Source of the DNA: an uncultured Spirochaetales bacterium
GTDB lineage: Bacteria > Spirochaetota > Spirochaetia > Sphaerochaetales > Sphaerochaetaceae
Reading direction: 5' to 3'
Assembly (NCBI GenBank): GCA_949283235.1
Contig: CASDRY010000038.1
Span: 20,165-84,164 of the forward strand
Length of the DNA stretch: 64,000 nucleotides
This document shows, piece by piece, positions 50,847 to 58,100 of this stretch. Every line of letters begins with the position of its first letter. Within the stretch, counting starts at the first letter, position 1. The notes below the pieces were generated by a model. It was not told where the DNA came from. It saw only the letters and a program-made list of their open reading frames with translations, and made no database searches. The translations under genes were made by a program, and so were the position numbers.

Positions 50847-51677
50847 TTAACCTTTGACAGCGCCGGCTGTCATTCCAGACACGATATTTTTCTGCAGCAA
50901 CAGTGTTACAACTATTGCTGGAATAATAACTACGATAGTAGCTGCAAGCATACGGCCCCACCTGATATCAGCACCGGAAACAAAGTACTGCAGCGTAACA
51001 GGCAGTGTTCTTGTCCTTGGACCGCTGAGAATAAGCGCAAACTGGAAATTGTTCCATGAGCCAAGGAAAGAAAGAATTGTGCTTGTCGCCATTCCTGATT
51101 TGCACATCGGAAGGATGATCGATCCAAAACAACGCTGTCTTGTACACCCATCAATTGTCGCAGCTTCATCCAGCTCACGAGGAATACCTGCAATAAAGCC
51201 TTCCATTAGCCATACAATCAGAGGTACAGAAAGCACCATATGGCTGAGAATAAGAGCCCCATATGTATCTACCATTCCAAGCTCTGAGAATATGAAGTAG
51301 AACGGAAGCAGGAATGACATAGGAGGCAGAAGCCTTGCTACAAGTATGCCCAGCAGGGAATTCTTCATTCTATTCCTGTTTATTGCATATGCGGCAGGCA
51401 ATCCCAGCATAAGTGCAAACAAAGTTGAGAAGATACCAACAATAGCGCTATTAAGGATGTAAAAGCCATAATTCTGTGTGGTGAATATATATTCATAATG
51501 CGAGAAAACAGGCTTAAATCCTAACAATTTCGGAGGCATCACATATACATCCGCCATATTCTTGAATGATGAAATAAAGACGAAATAGAGAGGGAATATG
51601 ATAATAAGACAAATAGCAACTATTGCTATGTAGAATATGATCTTCCCTATAATCCTCTTTGCTTTATATGCTTCCAT
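50847..51677 (-). CDS. CUT1 sugar-type ABC transporter permease (MalG-like)
   Basis: Second inner-membrane permease of an importer, six helices. The EAA loop reads EGFIAGIPRELDEAATIDGCTRQRCFGSIILP (core IPRELDEAATIDGC), which docks a MalK-type ATPase; the C-terminal FVSGADIRWGRMLAATIVVIIPAI is typical of MalG-like subunits. GGAGG places the start at ATG 51677 rather than the 51692 start of the longest frame. It follows the MalF-like gene with one base between. No ATPase gene is in the operon, so a shared MsmX/UgpC-type ATPase is probably used. Confidence 0.88.
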   Translation of the reverse strand: MEAYKAKRIIGKIIFYIAIVAICLIIIFPLYFVFISSFKNMADVYVMPPKLLGFKPVFSHYEYIFTTQNYGFYILNSAIVGIFSTLFALMLGLPAAYAINRNRMKNSLLGILVARLLPPMSFLLPFYFIFSELGMVDTYGALILSHMVLSVPLIVWLMEGFIAGIPRELDEAATIDGCTRQRCFGSIILPMCKSGMATSTILSFLGSWNNFQFALILSGPRTRTLPVTLQYFVSGADIRWGRMLAATIVVIIPAIVVTLLLQKNIVSGMTAGAVKG

Positions 51678-51678
51678 C

Positions 51679-52560
51679 TTATACCTCCGCAACCTTATTT
51701 CTGAGCTTCATCGTTGCGAAGCTTATCGCAAGAACGATTACAAAAACGACTGTTAGAATCGAAGATGAAAGCCCGAATTTATAGTATGAGAATGCCTCTT
51801 CATACGCATATATATTCAATGTTCGAGATGCGTTTGCAGGTCCGCCTTTTGTCATTGCATAGATAAGGTCAAATGACTTAAACACATCAACGAAACGCAA
51901 TAATCCAATTGAGAAAATGGTTGGCAGAAGCATAGGAAGCTTAACACGGAAGAACGTCTGCACAGGAGAAGCTCCATCTACGACAGCCGCTTCCATACAA
52001 TCTTCCGGAAGTGCAGCAAGTCCAGCCATACAGACAATTACAACCATTGGGGTCATCTGCCAGAACTCAACAAAAGCAAGGGATGGAATAACAGAACCTC
52101 TTGCAGATGTGAATCCAGAACGAGGAAGTCCTATTGTTGTGAAAAGCCAGTTCATAAAACCGCTAGTCGGTTCATAGAAAAGCATCCACATCATACCGAC
52201 AGCAACAGGAGCCATCATATAAGGAAGAAGAATTATTGTCTTTACAATACCTTTTCCTGCAAATTCCTTACTGATCAGAACAGCCAGGAAAACACCAGCA
52301 ACAAGCTCCATTGCAATAGCAAGGAATGTATAATAGAAAGTTATACCGAAAGAATGCCAGAAATCTGAACTTGTCAGGATTTCAATATAATTTGCAACTC
52401 CATTGAAATGGGGAGCTCTTCCTGTAAGCAGGTTCCAGTCAGTAAGGCTGAATACCAGCGTCATAACCAAAGGTACAACGATCATCAATACCATGAATAC
52501 CAAAGCAGGAGCAACGAACACCCATTTATAATGATCGCTAATCCAGTCATTCACTTTCAT
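51679..52560 (-). CDS. CUT1 sugar-type ABC transporter permease (MalF-like)
   Basis: First inner-membrane permease. FVAPALVFMVLMIVVPLVMTLVFSLTDWNLL begins as in MalF/UgpA proteins (core PALVFMVLMIVVPL). The EAA loop is AALPEDCMEAAVVDGASPVQTFFRVKLPML, core LPEDCMEAAVVDGASP, and the last helix starts KFGLSSSILTVVFVIVLAI. Length of 293 is normal. AAGGAGAAAG precedes the ATG. A stable hairpin separates it from the binding-protein gene upstream. Confidence 0.88.
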   Translation of the reverse strand: MKVNDWISDHYKWVFVAPALVFMVLMIVVPLVMTLVFSLTDWNLLTGRAPHFNGVANYIEILTSSDFWHSFGITFYYTFLAIAMELVAGVFLAVLISKEFAGKGIVKTIILLPYMMAPVAVGMMWMLFYEPTSGFMNWLFTTIGLPRSGFTSARGSVIPSLAFVEFWQMTPMVVIVCMAGLAALPEDCMEAAVVDGASPVQTFFRVKLPMLLPTIFSIGLLRFVDVFKSFDLIYAMTKGGPANASRTLNIYAYEEAFSYYKFGLSSSILTVVFVIVLAISFATMKLRNKVAEV

Positions 52561-52586
52561 CAGCTTTCTCCTTTTCGTAGTTTCAA

Positions 52587-52615
52587 GTTCTCAGGGAAAA
52601 ACCTTCCCTGAGAAC
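52587..52615 (-). other. Intercistronic hairpin between binding protein and permeases
   Basis: GTTCTCAGGGAA (52587-52598) and TTCCCTGAGAAC (52604-52615) form a perfect 12-bp stem with a five-base loop. No T-run follows on the minus strand, so it is more likely a 3' end-protecting or partial-attenuation structure that raises binding-protein mRNA over permease mRNA. Confidence 0.75.
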
Positions 52616-52628
52616 ACTATGATTCCTA

Positions 52629-53942
52629 TCACCAGTTATAGTTTTCACCATATTCGTCATAAGCTTTGAGAAGCTCATCGACATCTGCCGCAGCATCCTG
52701 CATCATCTGTCTAAGCTCTGGACCCTGCCCCTTTGTTTCAATTGAGTAAACAACGGCACCGCCCATGATATCTCTAGCTTCTGTAACTGCAGTCATTCTT
52801 GGAAGACCGAATTCATTATTCGTTGTAAGAGCATAAGTATCTGCATATGCCTGTACCATATCAGGAGTCATAGCACTCTCAACTCTTTCATCTGTCCAGA
52901 CAGAATTTCTGAAACTTGGCATTCCAAGCGGTGTTATATACGCAGCGACATCAGATCCCGCTACAAATTTCATGAATTCCCATGCAGCTTCCTTGTTCTT
53001 TGAACCAGGATACATAGCTACAGCCCAGGAAACCTGTCTATAGGAGTGAGCTCCCTCAGGTCCTGCAGGAATAGCTGCAACGCCTACTTTATCTGCATAT
53101 GCAGATTCAGCTGGATCAACGAGAGTTGCATAAAGAGCATTAGCATCGATGACCATACCAACAGTGCCAGAATTGAAAAGCTGGGTCATCTGCGAATATC
53201 CTGCAGTGAGGATTCCAGGAGGTGCATAATTTCCAAGAAGCTCTCCATAGAACTTAGTTGCTTCGTATGAACCTTCAGAAGCAAAATCACTCTTGCCATC
53301 TTTGATGAAGCTTCCACCAAATGCGAAGAGGAATGGTGAGTACTGTGAAGTAAGAGCATTTCTCTCTCCACGGCAAGCAATTGCATAGAAGTTATCCTTA
53401 GGATTGTTTATTGTCTTGCAAACTTCAATCAGCTCATCATAAGTCTTAGGCGGTTCAAGTCCATATTTCTCAAATACATCAGTTCTATAGTACATAAGCT
53501 GAACAGAGGAATAGAGAGGAATACAACCTACGCTATCTGTACCAGGAATTGTAATCTGCTTAGGTGGAGCACTGCTGAAATCATCCCAATTAAGTTCAGG
53601 GTCTGTCAGGTACTCATCAAGAGGTTCAATCCATCCATTCTGGCTAAATGCTGCCATATCCTGAAGAGGGCTGAAGAGATAGACATCTACAGTAGAATTT
53701 CCAGTCATGAACTCTGTCATCTCTTTCTGTCTCAGCTCAGATTCGCCATAAAGCTCAAGATCAACCTTGATGCCCGATTCTTCTTCGAACTCATCAAGAT
53801 ACTCAAGGATTCCATCTGAAATCTGGGCGGTCATACTGAGGACGCGGATTCTTGGCTGATCTGAAGATTCTCCGGAACCTCCAGCAAAAACCAGCGAGGT
53901 CGCAACAAGCATAACCAGAAGAACTGATAAAAGTTTCTTCAT
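52629..53942 (-). CDS. CUT1 extracellular solute-binding protein
   Basis: Family 1 periplasmic binding protein. Signal peptide MKKLLSVLLVMLVATSLVFAGG ends as in many spirochaete binding proteins, without a lipobox Cys. IRVLSMTAQISDGILEYLDEFEEESGIKV, PLYSSVQLMYYRTDVFEKYGLEPPKTYDELIE-like segments and the late WAVAMYPGSKNKEAAWEFMKFVAGSD are CUT1 hallmarks. Length of 437 is normal. Family members bind oligosaccharides or polyols; neighbours dealing with amino acids suggest an amino-acid-containing ligand instead, which is inference. Followed by an intercistronic hairpin. Confidence 0.9.
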   Translation of the reverse strand: MKKLLSVLLVMLVATSLVFAGGSGESSDQPRIRVLSMTAQISDGILEYLDEFEEESGIKVDLELYGESELRQKEMTEFMTGNSTVDVYLFSPLQDMAAFSQNGWIEPLDEYLTDPELNWDDFSSAPPKQITIPGTDSVGCIPLYSSVQLMYYRTDVFEKYGLEPPKTYDELIEVCKTINNPKDNFYAIACRGERNALTSQYSPFLFAFGGSFIKDGKSDFASEGSYEATKFYGELLGNYAPPGILTAGYSQMTQLFNSGTVGMVIDANALYATLVDPAESAYADKVGVAAIPAGPEGAHSYRQVSWAVAMYPGSKNKEAAWEFMKFVAGSDVAAYITPLGMPSFRNSVWTDERVESAMTPDMVQAYADTYALTTNNEFGLPRMTAVTEARDIMGGAVVYSIETKGQGPELRQMMQDAAADVDELLKAYDEYGENYNW

Positions 53943-53957
53943 ATACTTTCTCCTTTT

Positions 53958-55103
53958 TTACATCAGAACTTTTTTGATGATCCTTCTGTATATTTCATAA
54001 GCCTTGCCAAGGTCGCTCACGAGGACCTTCTCATCAGGCATATGCGCATCTTTGATATCTCCCGGCCCGAGAACAACAGCTTCATAACCATGGGATAGCA
54101 TTATTCCCTCTTCACATCCTGCAGGAAAAACCTCAGGGCTAGACTGATCATTTTCCTTTAACACAGCTGACAGGAAACTGTTATCAGCAGGGAGGAGACC
54201 AGAACCGAATGTGAAGTAAAGTTCGACATCGCTGGAACAACCTTTCAAATCTGTCTTATTCTTCAGCCAGTCTTCAACTTCTCTCTTCACATCTTCAGCT
54301 TTCTCTCCAGGAACAGTGCGGCGATCAATGAATACACGAGCATGGGCAGGTATGCTGTTCTGCTTCTCACCACCTTCAATCATAGTTACAGCACATGAAG
54401 GACTGCCCCACTCTGTGACTCTTGTTCTTAGCTCTGCATGATAACTGCCAAGACTCTCCACAATTGAAGAAGCTCCTGCTATCGCATTGATACCTAATTC
54501 CGGCTTACTCGAATGAGCACTCTCTCCATGAACATTTATCCAGTAACGTTCAACTCCATAATGGCTGTTACAGACTCTAAGATTCGTTGGTTCTCCGATA
54601 ACAGCATAATTCCGCTTAACGGAGGCCCTATCCTCTTCTTCATGTTCTTTAAGATAACTATTCAATCCGAGATTGCTTGTTTCTTCATCTGCAACAAGGA
54701 AAAGCTTAAGTCTTCCTTTGAGCTTATCCGCTTCCTTGAAAGTATCGATGAAAGCCTGCAGCATGCAAACAACGCCAGCTTTCATATCACAGGCACCGCG
54801 ACCGAAGAGATATCCATCATCTATAATTCCTTCAAAAGGATTGTGCTTCCACTCTCCTTCTGCTGGAACAACATCCAAGTGCCCATTGAGAATAAGACGG
54901 CATTCATCGCCACAGCCTATTTCACAGAAAAGATTGGCTCTGTTGTTTCCAAGATCCTGGACAACTGGTTCCAGCCCATTGGAACGTAGGATGTCTGCAA
55001 TATATAAAGCCAGATCCTTTTCATTTCCAGGAGGAGAGACTGTATTGATGCGAATCACATCTGAAAGCATCTTAGCAAGATTCTGAGATTTATCAGCAGT
55101 CAC
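53958..55103 (-). CDS. M20-family deacylase/dipeptidase (ArgE/DapE type)
   Basis: Zinc-dependent amidohydrolase. Metal-binding His is in LILNGHLDVVP, the bridging Asp in LFGRGACDMKAG, the catalytic Glu in FLVADEETSNLG, and the dimer-domain His in GESAHSSKP. Length of 381 fits ArgE/DapE/carboxypeptidase members, which remove acyl or succinyl groups or split dipeptides. It starts at a GTG after GGAGG. First gene of the minus-strand operon, with promoter TTGACA-16-GATAAT. It could release an amino acid from the imported compound. Confidence 0.88.
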   Translation of the reverse strand: MTADKSQNLAKMLSDVIRINTVSPPGNEKDLALYIADILRSNGLEPVVQDLGNNRANLFCEIGCGDECRLILNGHLDVVPAEGEWKHNPFEGIIDDGYLFGRGACDMKAGVVCMLQAFIDTFKEADKLKGRLKLFLVADEETSNLGLNSYLKEHEEEDRASVKRNYAVIGEPTNLRVCNSHYGVERYWINVHGESAHSSKPELGINAIAGASSIVESLGSYHAELRTRVTEWGSPSCAVTMIEGGEKQNSIPAHARVFIDRRTVPGEKAEDVKREVEDWLKNKTDLKGCSSDVELYFTFGSGLLPADNSFLSAVLKENDQSSPEVFPAGCEEGIMLSHGYEAVVLGPGDIKDAHMPDEKVLVSDLGKAYEIYRRIIKKVLM

Positions 55104-55143
55104 TTAATTCCTCCTGCAAATTTCAAAAATTATTGTATATATG

Positions 55144-55171
55144 ATTATCCTCAGTTTTCAGTGATTGTCAA
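55144..55171 (-). promoter_or_regulatory. Promoter of the M20/CUT1/RidA operon
   Basis: On the minus strand a consensus TTGACA (55166-55171), 16-base spacer and GATAAT (55144-55149). Confidence 0.65.
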
Positions 55172-55256
55172 ATTTTTTTGTAAAATTTTTAAACCAATGG
55201 TTTCTACTATTTTGTCAATTTAAACAATCCAATTGATAAATCAGGAAATTTAAGCT

Positions 55257-55361
55257 TTATTTCTTTTTAATAAAAGAAATTATTCTTAACTCGATACATA
55301 TTTAAAGAAATAATCACTTCTACGGAAATCTTATAAACAATAAGGATTTATTTCTTTAAAT
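55257..55361. repeat. Inverted-repeat operator cluster
   Basis: ATTTCTTTT-taat-AAAAGAAAT (55259-55280) and the 14-bp repeat pair at 55300-55313 and 55348-55361 share the core AAAGAAATAA. The arrangement suggests several dimers of one regulator, the DauR-like protein at 56134 being the obvious candidate. Confidence 0.55.
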
Positions 55362-55462
55362 ATAAAAGAATTATGTATTAAATTCGTGCAGTAAATATGT
55401 ATAAAGCAAAAACTCAGATTATATTTATTGCTATAGCAAAACTAAATAAAAAATTTTTTAAG

Positions 55463-55490
55463 TTGCTTTTTGTATTTTTGGCTGTAGAAT
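55463..55490 (+). promoter_or_regulatory. Promoter of the GDSL hydrolase and DauR-like genes
   Basis: TTGCTT (55463-55468), 16-base spacer and TAGAAT (55485-55490); the start codon follows 19 bases later without a clear ribosome binding site. Confidence 0.55.
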
Positions 55491-55509
55491 ATACAAAATT
55501 ATTTTTAAA

Positions 55510-56130
55510 ATGAAACGAGTGATATTATTTGGTGATTCGAATACATTTGGCCGTCTACCTGGTACAGAAGATGGTAGACTTCCTTTTTCTTCCAGATGGC
55601 CTGTTCTGCTAGCAGAAAGCATGGGAAATGAATGGGATATTATAGACGAGGGTTTCCCAGGGAGGACCATACTGCCACAGGAATCGGTACCAGCAGAACT
55701 CAATGGATATGAATCCATATTATCTATAATGGAACGGAATATTCCTTTTAACTATATTTTCATAATGCTTGGAACAAATGATTTCAAAACAAAATACCAT
55801 GCAAATCCCGAAGATGTCCTCTGCGGGATGGAAAGACTTGTGGATCGCATCCGGACATTCTCCTCAAAGCTCGGTCTGGATCCGAAAATAATCATCGCCT
55901 CCCCTCCAGTGTTTCAACCCGTTGTCCCTGCCTATTCCATACTCTTCGAAAATGCAAACAAGAAGATGCAGGCTTTTTCTCATCTTCTTCATGACTATGC
56001 AAAGACTTCGAAAATTCCTTTCGTAGACACATCAGCTATTATCCCGGATAAAAGAGATGGCATTCATCTTTCAGAAGAAACTCAGCCTATGATGGCGAGG
56101 CTTCTTCATGATATTCTATTATCTATATAA
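55510..56130 (+). CDS. SGNH/GDSL-family hydrolase
   Basis: Serine esterase-type hydrolase. Block I is ILFGDSNTFGR with the nucleophile Ser, block III is FIMLGTNDFKTKYH with Asn, and block V is RDGIHLSEET with the catalytic Asp and His. Length of 206 and the arylesterase-like arrangement fit cytoplasmic members of the family. It has no signal peptide. It starts the plus-strand unit facing the M20/CUT1 operon and is followed three bases later by the regulator, so it may act on the same compound. No Shine-Dalgarno sequence is obvious. Confidence 0.87.
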   Translation: MKRVILFGDSNTFGRLPGTEDGRLPFSSRWPVLLAESMGNEWDIIDEGFPGRTILPQESVPAELNGYESILSIMERNIPFNYIFIMLGTNDFKTKYHANPEDVLCGMERLVDRIRTFSSKLGLDPKIIIASPPVFQPVVPAYSILFENANKKMQAFSHLLHDYAKTSKIPFVDTSAIIPDKRDGIHLSEETQPMMARLLHDILLSI

Positions 56131-56133
56131 GAG

Positions 56134-56820
56134 ATGGAGGAAAATGAATTGAGTTATGTAATGGACAATTTTGATATGCTAAGCAGGATAATAAAAGGGA
56201 TTGCCGCTCAATTCGGAGAGAACTGTGAAGTTGTGCTTCATGACCTGACAAGGAACTATGAACATACAATCGTTGCGATAGAAAACGGGCATGTAACTGG
56301 ACGAAAAGTCGGAGACTCAGGGACTAATATGGGACTTGAGATTCTTAGAGGCACTTCTTCGGGAGCAGATCAATACAACTATGTGAATCGCACTCTTGAT
56401 AACAAAATAATAAAATCATCATCAATCTACCTGAAAGATAGCAACGGAGATATAACAGGCAGTATATGCATCAATTTCGATATCACCGGACTGCTAAGCG
56501 GTCAGAAAGAGCTGCAGAGCTTCATCAATCTTCAACCTGAAAATGCAATGAGTGAACACTTCTCAGGAAATATCGATGATATTCTTGATTACCTCATAGG
56601 CCAGTCATTGGACCTTATTGGAAAACCAATCAATGACATGACGAAAAAAGACAAGATGAAGGCCATTGAATTCCTAGACAAAAAAGGAATCTTCCTCATC
56701 ATGAAATCGATGGACAAAGTTGCTGATCGCTTCCAGATTTCAAAATTCTCAATCTACAATTATCTGGATGAAATACGTGGTACGGAAGAGGCAAAGACAG
56801 CAAAAAAGAAGAATAAATAA
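56134..56820 (+). CDS. YheO/DauR-family transcriptional regulator (PAS-like plus HTH)
   Basis: N-terminal PAS-like domain (FGENCEVVLHDLTRNYEHTIVAIENGHVTGR, core CEVVLHDL, and SICINFDIT) and C-terminal HTH_22: KKGIFLIMKSMDKVADRFQISKFSIYNYLDEI (core VADRFQISKFSIYNYL). DauR, the best studied member, controls D-arginine catabolism; others regulate amino-acid or RidA-linked genes. ATG 56134 opens the frame, but GGAGG at 56137-56141 lies eight bases before an in-frame TTG at 56149, which may be the true start. It probably controls the facing M20/CUT1/RidA/D-threonine-aldolase operon through the repeats at 55257-55361. Confidence 0.85.
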   Translation: MEENELSYVMDNFDMLSRIIKGIAAQFGENCEVVLHDLTRNYEHTIVAIENGHVTGRKVGDSGTNMGLEILRGTSSGADQYNYVNRTLDNKIIKSSSIYLKDSNGDITGSICINFDITGLLSGQKELQSFINLQPENAMSEHFSGNIDDILDYLIGQSLDLIGKPINDMTKKDKMKAIEFLDKKGIFLIMKSMDKVADRFQISKFSIYNYLDEIRGTEEAKTAKKKNK

Positions 56821-56823
56821 TAC

Positions 56824-56852
56824 TTCCTAAACTAGAACGAGTGCTATATAAT
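56824..56852 (+). promoter_or_regulatory. Promoter and possible operator of the S24 repressor
   Basis: TTCCTA (56824-56829), 17-base spacer and TATAAT (56847-56852). An imperfect palindrome TAGAACGAGTGCTA (56833-56846) fills the spacer, fitting autorepression. Confidence 0.45.
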
Positions 56853-56869
56853 AACTTCAGAGGTTACTT

Positions 56870-57514
56870 ATGAGCACACAAGGTGACAGAATCAAGGAAT
56901 ATAGGGAACGCAAAGGGCTAACTCAGGAAGAACTGGGAAAAGCTATAGGAACAACAAAACAGACCATATTCAAGTATGAAACAGGAAAAATCACCAATAT
57001 TCCATACGACAAGGTAGAGGAAATTGCAGCTGTTCTCGAAGTGGATCCCTGGGATATCATCGGATGGGAAGGACCAGATGATAAAGATATCCCTGGATTC
57101 ATATCAGTTCCATTCATCTCTCAGAAAATATCAGCAGGATATGGAGAGGATTACCTTTCCGATGATAGTCTCACACTGAAAAGAATCCAGATACCGGAAT
57201 CGATGGCCAGAGGTGTTTCAGATAAGTCAACACTTGTCAGTGCAGAGGTAAAAGGCGATAGCATGATAGACGCTAATATCTATCCTGGCGACTATGTATT
57301 CTTCTCAAAAGGCCTAATAAAAGGTGAAGGAATATATGTCATCGCATTTGCTGGAGATATAATGGTAAAACGCCTTTCTTTCGATGGGGGCCAGAACAGG
57401 CTTACCATCATAAGCGAGAACAGAAACTACCCTATCCGTACAGTTGATGCTGATTCAGAGGGAGTGAGAATACTCGGAAAGGTTATTGGCTGGATACATA
57501 ACGAAATGTTCTGA
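56870..57514 (+). CDS. XRE/S24 LexA-like repressor
   Basis: CI-type repressor. HTH: RIKEYRERKGLTQEELGKAIGTTKQTIFKYETG. The C-terminal S24 domain has an Ala-Gly cleavage candidate in ISAGYGED, the nucleophile Ser in VKGDSMIDANIYPGDYVFF and the general-base Lys in GDIMVKRLSF. Self-cleavage on DNA damage is known for the family; the residues are present here. AGAGG precedes the ATG. There is no prophage or integrase nearby, so it may control chromosomal genes or be a leftover of an element. A terminator follows directly. Confidence 0.85.
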   Translation: MSTQGDRIKEYRERKGLTQEELGKAIGTTKQTIFKYETGKITNIPYDKVEEIAAVLEVDPWDIIGWEGPDDKDIPGFISVPFISQKISAGYGEDYLSDDSLTLKRIQIPESMARGVSDKSTLVSAEVKGDSMIDANIYPGDYVFFSKGLIKGEGIYVIAFAGDIMVKRLSFDGGQNRLTIISENRNYPIRTVDADSEGVRILGKVIGWIHNEMF

Positions 57515-57521
57515 ATTACAG

Positions 57522-57553
57522 TGCAGCAGTGTCAGAACTGCTGCATATTTCTT
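57522..57553 (+). terminator. Rho-independent terminator of the S24 repressor gene
   Basis: TGCAGCAGT (57522-57530), loop GTCAGA, ACTGCTGCA (57537-57545), then TATTTCTTT. Eight bases past the stop codon. Confidence 0.85.
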
Positions 57554-57598
57554 TATCAACACTCCAAAAACAATCATAAAAACTTTTCATTAATCATA

Positions 57599-57643
57599 TT
57601 GACAAGAAGATTCAAAATCCATAAATACACTTAGGAAACTAAG
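57599..57643 (+). promoter_or_regulatory. Promoter and MarR-type operator of the ABC exporter operon
   Basis: Consensus TTGACA (57599-57604), 17-base spacer and a weak TAAATA (57622-57627). CTTAG-GAAA-CTAAG (57630-57643) lies over the expected transcription start, and includes the TTAG-N4-CTAA form common in MarR operators. Confidence 0.55.
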
Positions 57644-57652
57644 GAAAGTACT

Positions 57653-58099
57653 ATGGACGAGAGTTATTCACACGTTGGTAGATACATCGGACGTCTGTAT
57701 AACCTTATGAGGAGAAACCTCTGGAAAGGGTCAACCCCACTGGGCTACAGCAGCGCTGAAATGAAGCTCTTATCTTTCATCCTTGATCCATCGAATCAGA
57801 GTGTGGTGCAGAAAGATATCGAGGAGGAATTCTCTCTTCGCCCACCGACTGCGACCGAGATACTGAAGAAGATGGAGAAAAACGGCCTGATAACAAGGGT
57901 ACAGGAAGAAGCAGATGCAAGATGCAAGAGGATCCTTCCGACTGAAAAGAGCATAAGAGAAAAGGACGCGGTATTTTCTTATCTCCACAACTTTGACAAG
58001 GAGATAATCAAAGGAATACCCGAAAAGGATGTCATCGCTTTCTGCAGGACTGCTGAAAGGATGATCGAGAATATGAAAAAGGAAATAACGGAGGACTAG
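57653..58099 (+). CDS. MarR-family transcriptional regulator
   Basis: Winged-helix repressor, 148 residues. GYSSAEMKLLSFILDPSNQSVVQKDIEEEFSLRPPTATEILKKMEKNGLITRVQEEADARCKRILPTEKS (core QKDIEEEFSLRPPTATEIL and the wing ADARCKRI) gives the standard MarR arrangement. AAGGAA precedes the ATG. It is the first gene of a three-gene operon with two ABC exporter half-transporters that begin two bases after its stop, the usual layout for MarR-controlled drug efflux. The inverted repeat over its own start of transcription suggests autorepression. Confidence 0.9.
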   Translation: MDESYSHVGRYIGRLYNLMRRNLWKGSTPLGYSSAEMKLLSFILDPSNQSVVQKDIEEEFSLRPPTATEILKKMEKNGLITRVQEEADARCKRILPTEKSIREKDAVFSYLHNFDKEIIKGIPEKDVIAFCRTAERMIENMKKEITED

Positions 58100-58100
58100 C

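Larger units (their letters stand above)
55104..55509. promoter_or_regulatory. AT-rich divergent control region with four operator-like half-sites
   Basis: The 406-base gap holds no gene. It carries a minus-strand promoter for the M20 operon, a plus-strand promoter for the GDSL gene, and four copies of TTATTTCTTT in both orientations (55257, 55273 with one mismatch, 55304 and 55348). Two of them form a 14-bp perfect inverted repeat, ATTTAAAGAAATAA (55300-55313) with TTATTTCTTTAAAT (55348-55361). Confidence 0.6.
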
